Positions 9,500 through 18,351 of a stretch of DNA of 41,228 nucleotides are shown here, in pieces. Each line of letters starts with the position of its first letter. The stretch's first letter is position 1. The notes under the pieces are model-generated. The model made no database searches and had not been told where the DNA came from. It saw only the letters and a program-made list of their open reading frames with translations. This DNA comes from an uncultured Prevotellaceae bacterium. GTDB taxonomy: Bacteria; Bacteroidota; Bacteroidia; Bacteroidales; Bacteroidaceae. The stretch lies in NCBI GenBank assembly GCA_902770195.1, contig CACXSA010000006.1:1-41228 (forward strand), given 5' to 3'. The position numbers and the translations under genes are program-made.

Positions 9500-9726
9500 A
9501 AAAGAAAGGGGTCGCCCAGTGATGTGATGAAAACTCCTGTGTTACAAGATTAGAGTGCTCACTGCCGTTGTAATCCACCGGCCTTTCGGCTTACTTACCA
9601 CACAAGTCTCGAAAAAGAGACGTGGGACGAATTGTGGCCCGCCATTGGCAAGTGAAGTCAGCTCGGTTTTCGATTTAATTTGATGAGTATCCCGATCGAA
9701 CCGGCACGACCCCCCTTTTCCTTTCT
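9500..9726 (-). ncRNA. Structured RNA of unknown class with its own promoter, upstream of ribE
   Basis: A strong promoter starts transcription near 9726. The RNA is closed by a long-range stem: GGGGTCG (9713-9707) pairs with CGACCCC (9514-9508), followed by UUUCUUUU, as at an RNA 3' end. Inside are a hairpin GUCUC/GAGAC (9606-9621), a GAAA-capped hairpin (9581-9590), CACUUGCC/GGCAGUG pairing (9647-9654 with 9560-9566), and UUACAA/UUGUAA (9568-9573 with 9542-9547), possibly a pseudoknot. The 5' end resembles tmRNA, but there is no tag frame or T-arm. Candidates are a 6S-like RNA or a ribE leader. Pairings are seen in the sequence; the class is unknown. Confidence 0.6.
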
Positions 9727-9731
9727 GAGTG

Positions 9732-9761
9732 CAAAGTTACGAAAAGTCGGGAGCAATACAA
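9732..9761 (-). promoter_or_regulatory. Promoter of the structured RNA upstream of ribE
   Basis: On the minus strand TAACTTTG (9732-9739) is preceded, with a 19-bp gap, by TTG inside TTTCTTTG (about 9759-9761). The spacer and the following GCACTCAG closely resemble the pyrB promoter. Confidence 0.75.
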
Positions 9762-9978
9762 AGAAAATTATAGCTTTTTTTGCCGAGAAGGAGTAAATTA
9801 GCAGATTTATCAGTCAGAGTTACTAAAAAAGAGAAGCAATAGCTCAGGAACATAAACGTAACATTCGGTATTGTTAAAATGTCTATACGCTTCAGCCTTT
9901 TATCGAAGCTTTTAATTGCTTTTTCTACTAACACGCCATTAATCGTCTAACTTATTTTTCTATTTCGTCGATAATATC

Positions 9979-9986
9979 TACCTTTG
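9979..9986 (+). promoter_or_regulatory. -7 element of the efflux operon promoter
   Basis: TACCTTTG lies 28 bp before the tolC start codon. The -33 element is not obvious. The preceding 230 bp are AT-rich and show no gene. Confidence 0.65.
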
Positions 9987-10014
9987 CGTCGTGAAAATAT
10001 AGTTTTTGAAAGAT

Positions 10015-11349
10015 ATGAAAAAAGGATTATTGATTTTAGCAACAATGATGAGTCTATCCGTATCTGCCCAACAGAAATGGACACTAAAGGATTGCATCGA
10101 TTATGCACTGCAGAACAACATCACGCTGAAACAAGCCCAGTTAACCAAGCAGACGGCAACAGAGACGCGCAAGCAGTCGCAGGCTGCCCTCTTTCCGTCG
10201 CTATCAGCATCCACCAATCAGAGTTTTGGTTATCGCCCTTGGCAGTCATCCGGTTTTACCACAGTCACCAACGGTACTGTCAACAACAAAGTCAACAAGA
10301 CCTATTATAATGGTACATACGGCATCAATGCCTCTTGGACTGTATGGAACGGTAACCAAAACCACAACCAAGTGAAGCTGAACAAACTAAGCGAGGAACA
10401 GGCTGAGTTGAAAATGGAAGAAACAGCCAACTCCATTCAAGAGAAAATAGCCCAATTATATGTTCAGATACTCTATATGAATGAGGCTATCGGTGTCAAC
10501 AAGCAAAGTTTGGAAACTAGTAAGAAAAACGAGGAACGCGGCCAAGAAATGGTCCAAGTTGGCAAGATGTCGAAAGCTGACCTATCCCAGCTATCTGCTC
10601 AGCGTGCCACTGACGAGTTCAACCTTGTTCAGGCAGAGAGTAATCTCGCTAGCTACAAACTACAGCTAAAGCAGTTATTGGAAATTACAGGAGACCAGTC
10701 GTTCGACATCGCCACCCCTGCAGCCAGTGACGAGCAGGCACTCGTAGAGATACCATCTATGATGAGTGTTTACGAACAGGCTCTCACTCTTCGTCCAGAA
10801 ATCAAAAATACAGAGTTGGCATTGAAGTCAAGCGACGTTCAGTTGAAGATTGCACGTGCTGGTTATCTGCCTACCGTCAGCATGACTGGCGGTGTTGGAG
10901 CCAGCACCTCGTCAAACAATTCCAACGAGTGGGGACAGCAAATGAAGACCAATTTTGATGCTTCAGCAGGCATTGGCTTAAGCATCCCACTTTACGATCA
11001 GCGCAAGGCGAAAACAGCCATCAATAAGGCAAAAATCCAACATGAGCAGGCACTCCTTGACCAACAGGACAAACAAAAAAAGCTATACTCCACTATTGAA
11101 GGTTTCTGGCTTGATGCCCAGACCAACCAGCAGAAATTCCGTGCTGCATCCGCCAGCGTAGAAAGTGAGCAACAAAGCTACGACCTCTTGTCAGAGCAAT
11201 TCAATCTAGGACTTAAGAACATCGTCCAGCTTATGACGGGCAAGACCAACCTCCTAAAAGCTCAGCAGAACAAGTTACAGTCGAAGTATGTAACCATTCT
11301 TTCACAACAACTGCTTCGGTTCTATCAGGGCCAGTCCATGAACATCTAA
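10015..11349 (+). CDS. TolC-family outer membrane efflux protein
   Basis: This is the outer membrane channel of a tripartite efflux pump. The 444-residue protein has a signal peptide (MKKGLLILATMMSLSVSA, cleavage before QQK). Two OEP repeats follow, each with long heptad-rich helices, such as KLNKLSEEQAELKMEETANSIQ in the first half and the final QFNLGLKNIVQLMTGKTNLL segment typical of TolC-like proteins. The ATG at 10015 is preferred over an upstream TTG because it starts the signal peptide directly. It is the first gene of a six-gene run with the adaptor 21 bp downstream. The substrate is unknown. Confidence 0.93.
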   Translation: MKKGLLILATMMSLSVSAQQKWTLKDCIDYALQNNITLKQAQLTKQTATETRKQSQAALFPSLSASTNQSFGYRPWQSSGFTTVTNGTVNNKVNKTYYNGTYGINASWTVWNGNQNHNQVKLNKLSEEQAELKMEETANSIQEKIAQLYVQILYMNEAIGVNKQSLETSKKNEERGQEMVQVGKMSKADLSQLSAQRATDEFNLVQAESNLASYKLQLKQLLEITGDQSFDIATPAASDEQALVEIPSMMSVYEQALTLRPEIKNTELALKSSDVQLKIARAGYLPTVSMTGGVGASTSSNNSNEWGQQMKTNFDASAGIGLSIPLYDQRKAKTAINKAKIQHEQALLDQQDKQKKLYSTIEGFWLDAQTNQQKFRAASASVESEQQSYDLLSEQFNLGLKNIVQLMTGKTNLLKAQQNKLQSKYVTILSQQLLRFYQGQSMNI

Positions 11350-11370
11350 GAAATAAAAACGTATAAAAAT

Positions 11371-12552
11371 ATGAAGAACAAGAAAATTTGGCTTTCCATC
11401 TGCGCAGTAGCAGTGGTAGTCCTCGGCATCTGGCTGTTGTCAGGTGGCAAAAAAGAAAAGAAGGTAGAGTTTGAAACCATGAAGGTGGAGCGCCAGAACA
11501 TCCACACCAGCATCACAGCCACAGGTACCATCGAACCTGTCACTAGCGTCACCGTAGGTACACAGGTCAGCGGCATTGTTGCCAAGCTGTATGTTGACTA
11601 CAACTCCATCGTCAAGAAAGGTCAGGTCATTGCCGAGCTTGACAAGACCAACCTTATCAGCGAACTGAACCGTACACGGGCAGACCTCACCTCAGCGCAA
11701 AGTACACTAGATTACCAGCAAGCAAATTTCAACCGTTATAAGACGCTTTTCGATAAAGGCCTGGTAAGTGCCGATGAATTTGAGAATGCTCGCCTCTCCT
11801 ACGAAAAAGCTCGTCAGACGGTTTCCTCTTCGCGAGAGAGTGTTCGTAAGGCAGAAACCAATCTGGGCTATGCCACCATCACCAGCCCCATTGACGGTGT
11901 GGTACTTTCAAAGTCCGTTGAGGAAGGTCAGACCGTTGCAGCCTCGTTCAATACCCCAGAGCTTTTCACTATTGCACAGGACTTGACTGATATGCGTGTG
12001 ATAGCTGACATTGACGAGGCAGATATCGGTGGCGTAAAAGAAGGCCAGCGTGTTACCTTCACCGTTGACGCTTTCCCTGACGACCACTTCGAGGGCAAGG
12101 TCACACAGGTGCGCCAGCAGGCCACTACCTCCAGCAATGTTGTTACCTATGAAGTGGTTATCTCCGCTCCTAACAATGATTTGAAGCTGAAACCCGGCCT
12201 GACTGCCAATGTCACAATCTACACCTTCGAGAAAAACAACGTACTGGCCATTCCGACCAAAGCCCTTCGTTTCACTCCCAATGAAGCTCTGCTTTCCAAA
12301 GATCAGAGAATAGAGGACGTAGAGGCTCCAGCTAAAGTATGGACTTTGAAAGACAACGTTTTCAAAGCTCATGTGGTAGAGCCAGGCATCTCCAATGGTA
12401 TGCTGACAGAAATTGTCAGCGGACTCAGTGAAGGCACCGAGATCCTCGTTGATTTCACGCTAAGTGGTGGCGAGGCAGAGGGTGCAGGTCAGCAGACCCA
12501 GAATCCTTTCATGCCACGTCCACGTAACAATCGTAATCAACAGAAGAAGTAA
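11371..12552 (+). CDS. MacA-like periplasmic adaptor (membrane fusion protein)
   Basis: The adaptor joins the MacB-type transporter to the TolC-like channel. The 393-residue protein has an N-terminal membrane anchor (about residues 7-25). The lipoyl/biotinyl half-motifs are GTQVSGIVAKLYVDYNSIVKKGQ and the matching ATITSPIDGVVLSKSVEEGQ, separated by an alpha-helical hairpin. Beta-barrel and membrane-proximal domains follow. The C-terminus is polar, ending RPRNNRNQQKK. It is followed by the ABC ATPase, which identifies it as MacA-like rather than an RND adaptor. Confidence 0.92.
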   Translation: MKNKKIWLSICAVAVVVLGIWLLSGGKKEKKVEFETMKVERQNIHTSITATGTIEPVTSVTVGTQVSGIVAKLYVDYNSIVKKGQVIAELDKTNLISELNRTRADLTSAQSTLDYQQANFNRYKTLFDKGLVSADEFENARLSYEKARQTVSSSRESVRKAETNLGYATITSPIDGVVLSKSVEEGQTVAASFNTPELFTIAQDLTDMRVIADIDEADIGGVKEGQRVTFTVDAFPDDHFEGKVTQVRQQATTSSNVVTYEVVISAPNNDLKLKPGLTANVTIYTFEKNNVLAIPTKALRFTPNEALLSKDQRIEDVEAPAKVWTLKDNVFKAHVVEPGISNGMLTEIVSGLSEGTEILVDFTLSGGEAEGAGQQTQNPFMPRPRNNRNQQKK

Positions 12553-12571
12553 GAGGTAAGAAGTGAGAAAT

Positions 12572-13327
12572 ATGGACGACAACAGAAAAGTAGTCATCGA
12601 ACTACAAAACGTAAAACGCTACTTTCAAGTGGGTTCTGAAACAGTGAAGGCTCTTCGTGGCGTCTCGTTCAAAATCTACGAGGGCGAGTTTGTTACCATC
12701 CAGGGCACCTCTGGCTCTGGAAAATCCACTTTGCTCAATCAGTTAGGTTGTCTGGACACCCCCACTTCTGGTGAATACCTGCTCGATGGTGTTCCCGTCA
12801 GTTCTATGTCGAAAACCCAGCGTGCTCATCTTCGCAACCAAAAGATAGGTTTCGTGTTCCAGAACTACAACCTACTGGCCAAGACCACCGCTGTAGAGAA
12901 CGTAGAGTTACCCTTAATGTACAATTCCAAGTACAATGCACGCCAGCGTCGCGAGGCTGCTGTCAAGGCTCTTCAGGCCGTAGGCTTGGGTGACCGTCTA
13001 GAGCATAAGTCCAACCAGATGTCTGGCGGTCAGATGCAGCGTGTTGCCATTGCCCGTGCGTTAGTCAACGAACCTGCCGTACTGTTGGCTGATGAAGCTA
13101 CAGGAAACCTTGACACGCGCACTTCTTTCGAGATGCTTGTACTTTTCCAGGAGCTCTACAAGCAGGGGCACACCATCATCTTCGTAACCCACAACCCAGA
13201 GATTGCGGAATATGCCTCACGCAACATCAACCTTCGTGATGGTAAGATTCGCGAGGATACCATCAATCAGAATATCAAGTCTGCAGCAGAGGCATTAGCT
13301 GCACTTCCTAAGCCAGTGGATGACTAA
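12572..13327 (+). CDS. MacB-type ABC transporter ATPase
   Basis: The cytoplasmic ATPase powers the MacAB-TolC type pump. The 251-residue protein carries Walker A GTSGSGKST (45-53), a Q-loop in FVFQNYNLL, the signature MSGGQMQRVAIARAL, Walker B VLLADEATGNLD and the H-loop in IFVTHNPE. The family (LolD/MacB type) is plain from spacing. The ATG at 12572 is chosen; a GTG three codons earlier is possible. In E. coli this domain is fused to the permease; here it is a separate gene. The gap before it holds a purine-rich repeat (AAGAGGTAAGAAGTGAGA). Confidence 0.94.
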   Translation: MDDNRKVVIELQNVKRYFQVGSETVKALRGVSFKIYEGEFVTIQGTSGSGKSTLLNQLGCLDTPTSGEYLLDGVPVSSMSKTQRAHLRNQKIGFVFQNYNLLAKTTAVENVELPLMYNSKYNARQRREAAVKALQAVGLGDRLEHKSNQMSGGQMQRVAIARALVNEPAVLLADEATGNLDTRTSFEMLVLFQELYKQGHTIIFVTHNPEIAEYASRNINLRDGKIREDTINQNIKSAAEALAALPKPVDD

Positions 13328-13395
13328 TGGAAATGAGAAATGAGTAATGAGTAATTATGATTACTTAAATTTAACTATGTGGAAATTCGCAAAAT

Positions 13396-14613
13396 ATGAA
13401 TATACTGAACCTGTTTAAAGTAAGTCTGAAGGCCGTAGCTAACAACAAGATGCGCTCGTTCTTGTCAATGTTGGGCATCATTATCGGTGTGGCAGCAGTC
13501 ATCATCATGATGGCTATCGGACAAGGCTCCAAGGAGAGCATCCGTAAGGAACTCTCCACCATGGGCACCAATCTGCTCACCATTCGTCCTGGAGCTGATA
13601 TGCGCGGTGGTGTTCGTCAAGACCCTTCAGCCATGCAGACACTGAAGATGGCAGACTATGAGCGCATTCTCCGTGAGAAGAAGTTTGTCACCAAGGTCTC
13701 TCCCGAGGTAACCGCCTCTGGTCAGGCTATCTATGGCAGCAACAATACCACCACGTCAATGTATGGCGAATCTATCGAATATCTTGACATCCGCCTGTGG
13801 ACCATCGACGAGGGTGAGTGTTTTACCGAAGAGGACATCAAGAAAGCCGCCAAGGTATGTGTGGTAGGTGCCACCATCGTCAAAGAACTTTTTGGTGAGC
13901 ATATCGACCCCATTGGCAAAACCATTCGTTTCAAAAGCATTCCCATGCGCATCATTGGTGTACTCAAAGCCAAGGGTTACAACTCATGGGGCATGGATCA
14001 GGACAATGTCATCATAGCCCCCTACACCACTGTTATGAAGCGTATTGCAGCGCAGACGTGGTTCTCCAGCATCGTCTGCTCTGCCCTTACTGAGGAGCTC
14101 AGCAATGCAGCCATTGAAGAACTTACCCAGATGCTTCGCGACAATCATAAGCTGAGGGGAGATGCTGCTGACGATTTCACCATCCGTTCTCAGGCTGAAA
14201 TGATGGAGACTATGTCCAGCACGATGGACACCGTTACCCTCATCCTTGTCGTAGCAGCTGCATTCTCACTATTGGTGGCAGGCATCGGCATTATGAACAT
14301 CATGCTCGTCTCCGTGACCGAGCGTACCAAGGAGATTGGTCTGCGAATGGCTGTAGGTGCCACTGGGCCCGTCATCTCTTTCCAGTTCCTCATTGAGTCC
14401 GTAGTTATTAGTGTTACGGGGGGACTACTCGGCATTCTTGTGGGCTGTTCGGCCAGTGCTGCGCTAGGGTCTTTTGGCATGCCTTCCAGCGTTCCTGCAT
14501 GGTCTATCTACGTCTCGTTCCTCGTCTGTGTTTTCATAGGTGTGCTCTTTGGTTATATTCCTGCCCAGAAAGCTGCTAACATGGATCCTATAGAAGCTAT
14601 CCGTCATGAATAA
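13396..14613 (+). CDS. MacB-type ABC transporter permease
   Basis: The 405-residue membrane protein has the MacB family layout. A first membrane segment (about 18-42, MRSFLSMLGIIIGVAAVIIMMA) is followed by a large periplasmic MacB_PCD domain (about 45-275). Three C-terminal membrane segments of the FtsX domain close the protein, including the GIMNIMLVSVTERTKEIGLRMAVGA coupling region. It works as a mechanotransmission pump with the neighbouring ATPase, adaptor and channel. Its last 8 bp overlap the sensor kinase gene, so pump and regulator are translationally linked. Substrate is not visible from sequence. Confidence 0.94.
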   Translation: MNILNLFKVSLKAVANNKMRSFLSMLGIIIGVAAVIIMMAIGQGSKESIRKELSTMGTNLLTIRPGADMRGGVRQDPSAMQTLKMADYERILREKKFVTKVSPEVTASGQAIYGSNNTTTSMYGESIEYLDIRLWTIDEGECFTEEDIKKAAKVCVVGATIVKELFGEHIDPIGKTIRFKSIPMRIIGVLKAKGYNSWGMDQDNVIIAPYTTVMKRIAAQTWFSSIVCSALTEELSNAAIEELTQMLRDNHKLRGDAADDFTIRSQAEMMETMSSTMDTVTLILVVAAAFSLLVAGIGIMNIMLVSVTERTKEIGLRMAVGATGPVISFQFLIESVVISVTGGLLGILVGCSASAALGSFGMPSSVPAWSIYVSFLVCVFIGVLFGYIPAQKAANMDPIEAIRHE

Positions 14614-15643
14614 GCGCATCATCATCCTGGCTCACATAGCCGTATGGGCTGTCCTGTTCCTGCTGCCTCTGACTTTTCTCAGCCGTTTCAGTAGCTTCAC
14701 CCTCCTGCAGTACCTTATGTCCAGCATGTCGCCAATGCTCATGATGGTGGTATTCTATACCAACTACCTATGGCTCACTCCTCGCTATTTCGTCATGGGC
14801 AAGCACCGCTACTATTGGGTCTTTAATATCGTTATGGTCATCGCCTTGGGCATTTTCCTACATTATTGGGTAGGTTTCACTCACAGTTACTTTGGCGGTC
14901 ATGGACCTCACCACTATGAGCCCCGTTTGTTCGACATTCTGCTTTTTATCCTGCGTGACATTGCCAATCTGGCCATCGCTGCAGCCATTGCCACGGCCCT
15001 CGTCCTGGCTATGCGCTGGCAGAAGACAGAGAGTGCCCGTAAGGATGCAGAGGCAGCACGCACCCAAGCCGAGCTCAGCAATCTCCGTTCACAGGTCAAT
15101 CCCCACTTCCTGCTCAATACGCTTAATAACATCTATGCGCTCACCGCCTTCGATGCTGCCAAGGCTCAGGAAGCTATTCAGGAACTATCACGTATGCTAC
15201 GTCATATCCTCTATGACAACCAGCAGTCCACCGTTCCATTGCAGGATGAGATTGAATTTCTTGAGAACTATGTCAAGCTCATGCGGCTACGACTGCCCGA
15301 TACGGTGGAGGTCAACTGTCAGTTTTCCGTTTATCACCCTCAGCTACCTGTGGCACCCATGATTTTCATCTCACTCGTTGAGAATGCCTTTAAGCACGGC
15401 ATTAGTCCCACTGAGCCTTCCTTCATCCATATCAGCATGGTGGAGTCAGACACGCACTCTATCACATTCAGCATTGAGAATTCCAACCATCCCAAGACAG
15501 CCAGCGACCATAGTGGACACGGCATCGGACTACAGCAGGTGCAGCGTCGTCTCGACCTCTCCTACCCTCACCGCTACACCTGGCAGCGTGGCGTCAGTAC
15601 AGATGGTAACACATATCATTCCCAAATAACCTTACAACTATGA
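14606..15643 (+). CDS. LytS/YehU-family sensor histidine kinase
   Basis: The 345-residue protein has four predicted membrane segments in the first 135 residues and a short coiled coil (about 140-160). The His_kinase domain (PF06580 type) has phospho-accepting H167 in QVNPHFLLNTLNNIY, N-box VENAFKHGI (N260) and G-box GHGIGLQQV. No large extracellular domain is present, so the stimulus may be sensed in the membrane or through the adjoining MacB permease, as in Bce-type modules; that is inference. It overlaps the permease gene by 8 bp and the response regulator gene by 4 bp. Confidence 0.93.
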   Translation: MNKRIIILAHIAVWAVLFLLPLTFLSRFSSFTLLQYLMSSMSPMLMMVVFYTNYLWLTPRYFVMGKHRYYWVFNIVMVIALGIFLHYWVGFTHSYFGGHGPHHYEPRLFDILLFILRDIANLAIAAAIATALVLAMRWQKTESARKDAEAARTQAELSNLRSQVNPHFLLNTLNNIYALTAFDAAKAQEAIQELSRMLRHILYDNQQSTVPLQDEIEFLENYVKLMRLRLPDTVEVNCQFSVYHPQLPVAPMIFISLVENAFKHGISPTEPSFIHISMVESDTHSITFSIENSNHPKTASDHSGHGIGLQQVQRRLDLSYPHRYTWQRGVSTDGNTYHSQITLQL

Positions 15644-16350
15644 TTATCAATTGCGCTATTATCGACGACGAGCCTTTGGCTGCCGGGCTTTTGAAAAGCT
15701 ATGCAGAAAAGACTCCTTTCCTTCACCTTACAGGCACCTATGGCTCGGCCATTGAGGCTATGAAACAGTTGCGCGACGAGCCTGTCCAGCTACTGTTCCT
15801 CGACATCCAGATGCCCGAACTGTCTGGCATCGAGTTCGCTAAGATTCTGTCACCAGAAACCAAAATCATCTTCACCACCGCCTTCCAACAATACGCCATT
15901 GAAGGCTATAAGGTCAGCGCACTCGACTATTTGCTGAAACCCATTTCCTACGACGACTTCCTGCGCGCCTCCAACAAGGCCCTCGAGTGGTTTGCCACCA
16001 ACATGCGACAGCAAGCCTGTGCCCACGATCGCTTCATGTATGTTAAGAGTGAATACAAGCTGCAGCGTGTCGCACTGGACGACATTCTCTATATCGAGGG
16101 GCTCAAGGACTATGTCCGCATTCATCTGGCAGACGGTCAGCGAATCATGTCGCTCATGTCGATGAAAAAGCTAGAGGACTACCTGCCCAGCCCTGAATTT
16201 CTGCGCACTCATCGCAGCTATATTGTCCATATGTCAAAAGTTGAGCAAATAGACCGGTTCCGCATTGTCTTCGGTGATGACTACATTCCCATTTCCGACT
16301 CCTACAAAGACACCGTACAACAATATTTCGACGAACACACGCTGGTGTAA
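15640..16350 (+). CDS. LytTR-family response regulator
   Basis: The cognate regulator of the upstream kinase, 236 residues. The receiver domain has the acidic pocket (D9-D10) and the phosphorylation site D55 in LLFLDIQMPELSG, with the conserved Lys in LLKPISY. The C-terminal LytTR DNA-binding domain (about 130-232) shows DDILYIEGLKDYVRIH and FLRTHRSYIV. It is the last gene of the tolC-lytR run and probably controls that operon. The 22-bp spaced repeats just after it (16369-16442) are a possible but unproven target. Confidence 0.94.
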   Translation: MIINCAIIDDEPLAAGLLKSYAEKTPFLHLTGTYGSAIEAMKQLRDEPVQLLFLDIQMPELSGIEFAKILSPETKIIFTTAFQQYAIEGYKVSALDYLLKPISYDDFLRASNKALEWFATNMRQQACAHDRFMYVKSEYKLQRVALDDILYIEGLKDYVRIHLADGQRIMSLMSMKKLEDYLPSPEFLRTHRSYIVHMSKVEQIDRFRIVFGDDYIPISDSYKDTVQQYFDEHTLV

Positions 16351-16368
16351 AGAGAAAAGGATTGCAAC

Positions 16369-16442
16369 TATTAATGTCCGCAATTGCTACTATTAATGTT
16401 CGCAATTATAAGTATTAATGCCGGTAATTATCAGAATTAATA
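16369..16442 (+). repeat. Four 22-bp spaced imperfect repeats
   Basis: TATTAATG occurs at 16369, 16391 and 16413, with AATTAATA at 16435, exactly 22 bp apart. GCAATT or GTAATT precedes most copies. The array lies between the LytTR regulator gene and the cysE promoter. Exact two-turn spacing fits cooperative protein binding; a simple minisatellite is the alternative. Confidence 0.75.
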
Positions 16443-16480
16443 CAAATATGACTGTTTCTTCGAAAGAAATTTTGCGGTCA

Positions 16481-16512
16481 TTTGGTCGTTTTAGATTTTG
16501 TTCGTATCTTTG
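16481..16512 (+). promoter_or_regulatory. cysE promoter
   Basis: TTTG (16481-16484) and TATCTTTG (16505-16512) with a 20-bp spacer form a full promoter. The leader is about 50 nt. Confidence 0.75.
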
Positions 16513-16570
16513 CGGCACATTACAAAGACTACGATTACAAAAACTTCTGGCAAGGTAAAATTGATGCGCT

Positions 16571-17485
16571 ATGGACAAAAACAACGAGGTACTGCTAAGG
16601 AATGTAGAACTACTGTCGAAGATGACGGATTTAGAGGTAGGCATGATGCCACAAACTGAGGCTCCGCTGCCATCGGTAGAGAAGGTGAAGCAGATTGTCA
16701 CCCTGGTGAAGAACATCATTTTCCCAGACTACTTCAACAAGCGGCAGCCCGACGAAGATATCCGGTCTTACTACATCGGTGTACACATGCAGGAGTTGGT
16801 ACGGCTGCTGACCAAACAGATAGCCCACGGGCTACAGTTCTGCGAGGACTGTGAGTGCATACAGACCCGCGAAGATGTCTATCGGGAGGCAGGGAAAGTG
16901 ACAATGGCGTTCATTGACGCACTACCAGAAATTAAACGACTTCTATATACCGATGTGCAGGCCATGTTCGACAACGACCCTGCAGCTCCAAACTACGGTG
17001 AGGTAATCTTCTGCTATCCTAGCATGAACACGATGACGCACTACCGCATGGCGCACAAACTGCATGAGTTGCAGGTGCCTGTCATTCCAAGAATCATCAC
17101 TGAGTTGGCTCACTCCAAGACTGGTATTGACATTCATCCAGGAGCTACTATTGGCGAGTATTTTGCCATTGATCATGGTACGGGTGTGGTAATTGGCGAG
17201 ACAAGCATCATCGGCAATCACGTAACCTTGTATCAAGGAGTGACACTGGGTGCCAAAAGTTTCAAGTATGACGAGCAGGGCAACATGCTGAACGTGCCTC
17301 GTCACCCAATTATCGAAGACTATGTGACCATCTATTCAAATGCCTCTGTATTGGGACGAATCACCATTGGTCACCACTCAACAATAGGAGGAAACATCTG
17401 GCTCACCCATGATGTTCCCCCCCATTCAAGAATCCTTCAGTCGAAGGCTGTTGACGTATCATTTAATGGTGGTCTCGGCATTTAA
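16571..17485 (+). CDS. cysE: Serine O-acetyltransferase
   Basis: The enzyme acetylates L-serine with acetyl-CoA to O-acetylserine, the precursor for cysteine. The 304-residue protein has a helical N-terminal domain and a C-terminal left-handed beta-helix built from hexapeptide repeats. The catalytic region is IDIHPGATIGEYFAIDHGTG, followed by VVIGETSIIGNHVTLYQGVTLG. It is somewhat longer than the E. coli enzyme (273) at the N-terminus, as in other Bacteroidota. Its last 27 bp overlap the convergent lipoprotein gene. No cysK is next to it. Confidence 0.93.
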   Translation: MDKNNEVLLRNVELLSKMTDLEVGMMPQTEAPLPSVEKVKQIVTLVKNIIFPDYFNKRQPDEDIRSYYIGVHMQELVRLLTKQIAHGLQFCEDCECIQTREDVYREAGKVTMAFIDALPEIKRLLYTDVQAMFDNDPAAPNYGEVIFCYPSMNTMTHYRMAHKLHELQVPVIPRIITELAHSKTGIDIHPGATIGEYFAIDHGTGVVIGETSIIGNHVTLYQGVTLGAKSFKYDEQGNMLNVPRHPIIEDYVTIYSNASVLGRITIGHHSTIGGNIWLTHDVPPHSRILQSKAVDVSFNGGLGI

Positions 17486-18058
17486 ACTGTTCAAACGCTC
17501 GGCAAAGCGACCTGTAGCATAGAAGTTTGTACCGCGTTCACCACCCATCTCGTTGATTTCATTTGCTGTTGAAGCACTGCGACGCGATGCATAATAAGAG
17601 TTGGACCAACGACCCCAGTTATAATTACCGTCATAGTAGAGCTGGAAGCGGATGTCCTTGTTTGTACCATCGTCTATATAACCCTCAAAGAAATCATCAT
17701 AGAGTCGGTAATTATAGATGAGAATAGGAGCCAATCCTGAACGTGAAGGGTAAGTAATGCGGATGGTACTATTAACCACCTCCCACATGAATTCCGAATA
17801 GAACGAATCACCATAGGACAAGTTATAGTCCGCTTCTTCACCCCATCCGCCATAGGCATTTTCCTGAACGAAACGAAACGTAGTGCGATATGAATCGCCA
17901 GTCCACCCCCAACGGTCAGCATAATAAACATCGATATAACCAGTCCATGTGCCGTCAAGCGTACGTGCATCCTGTCGATCCCAAGCATCTTGGTTACAAC
18001 TGGTAAGAGCTGTCATTGCAATTGTTATCATTGCGAGGAAAGTAAAAATCTTCTTCAT
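17459..18058 (-). CDS. Predicted lipoprotein of unknown function
   Basis: The 199-residue protein starts with a lipoprotein signal peptide and lipobox LTSC (Cys at residue 20). The mature part is rich in Trp, Tyr and Gly (for example GTWTGYIDVYYADRWGWTG), suggesting a small all-beta fold. It resembles Prevotella lipoproteins with a lipocalin-like GTW motif, but I do not recognise a named family. Its 3' end overlaps cysE by 27 bp tail to tail. A full promoter lies upstream at 18094-18124. Location is probably the outer membrane surface or periplasm. Confidence 0.75.
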   Translation of the reverse strand: MKKIFTFLAMITIAMTALTSCNQDAWDRQDARTLDGTWTGYIDVYYADRWGWTGDSYRTTFRFVQENAYGGWGEEADYNLSYGDSFYSEFMWEVVNSTIRITYPSRSGLAPILIYNYRLYDDFFEGYIDDGTNKDIRFQLYYDGNYNWGRWSNSYYASRRSASTANEINEMGGERGTNFYATGRFAERLNSLNAETTIK

Positions 18059-18093
18059 AATCGTAATTGTTTAATGAGTTATTATTTCTGCTG

Positions 18094-18124
18094 CAAAGGT
18101 AGGGAATAAGAACTACTATTACAA
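18094..18124 (-). promoter_or_regulatory. Promoter of the lipoprotein gene
   Basis: On the minus strand TACCTTTG (18094-18101) is preceded, after 20 bp, by TTG near 18122-18124. Confidence 0.72.
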
Positions 18125-18252
18125 GATGATTTTCCTATTTCCGAGTAGGGATTTTCCTATTTCAACGTCTGGATTTATGTTATATAGCATAAAAACACAA
18201 AAAAGAGCCCAAGATTTCATGGCGGATTCAGGAAAAGTCAGTAATTTTACAA

Positions 18253-18318
18253 CAAAGATGAAACGATTTCTTTGACCTTAAGGTACAAAGCGTTTATCAA
18301 AGATGAAACGATTTCTTT
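18253..18318 (+). repeat. Pair of identical 21-bp direct repeats
   Basis: A 21-bp sequence containing AAAGATGAAACGATTTC occurs at 18253-18273 and 18298-18318. The 24 bp between them contain the palindrome ACCTTAAGGT (18275-18284) and a partial third copy (CAAAGCGTTT). This 350-bp gap between the lipoprotein gene and ampG has no other gene-like content. Confidence 0.8.
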
Positions 18319-18351
18319 TCCATTATTAATACTATCATTAGAAGTTAACAA

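Noticed and set aside
9500-9726. FMN riboswitch upstream of ribE
   Set aside because: The conserved RFN segments (GGGGTGAAATTCCC, ACCGGCGGT and AGCCCGCGAGC types) are absent on both strands.
9500-9726. tmRNA
   Set aside because: The 5' end GGTTCGATCGGGAT is tmRNA-like, but there is no tag reading frame, no T-arm at the 3' end, and the length is too short.
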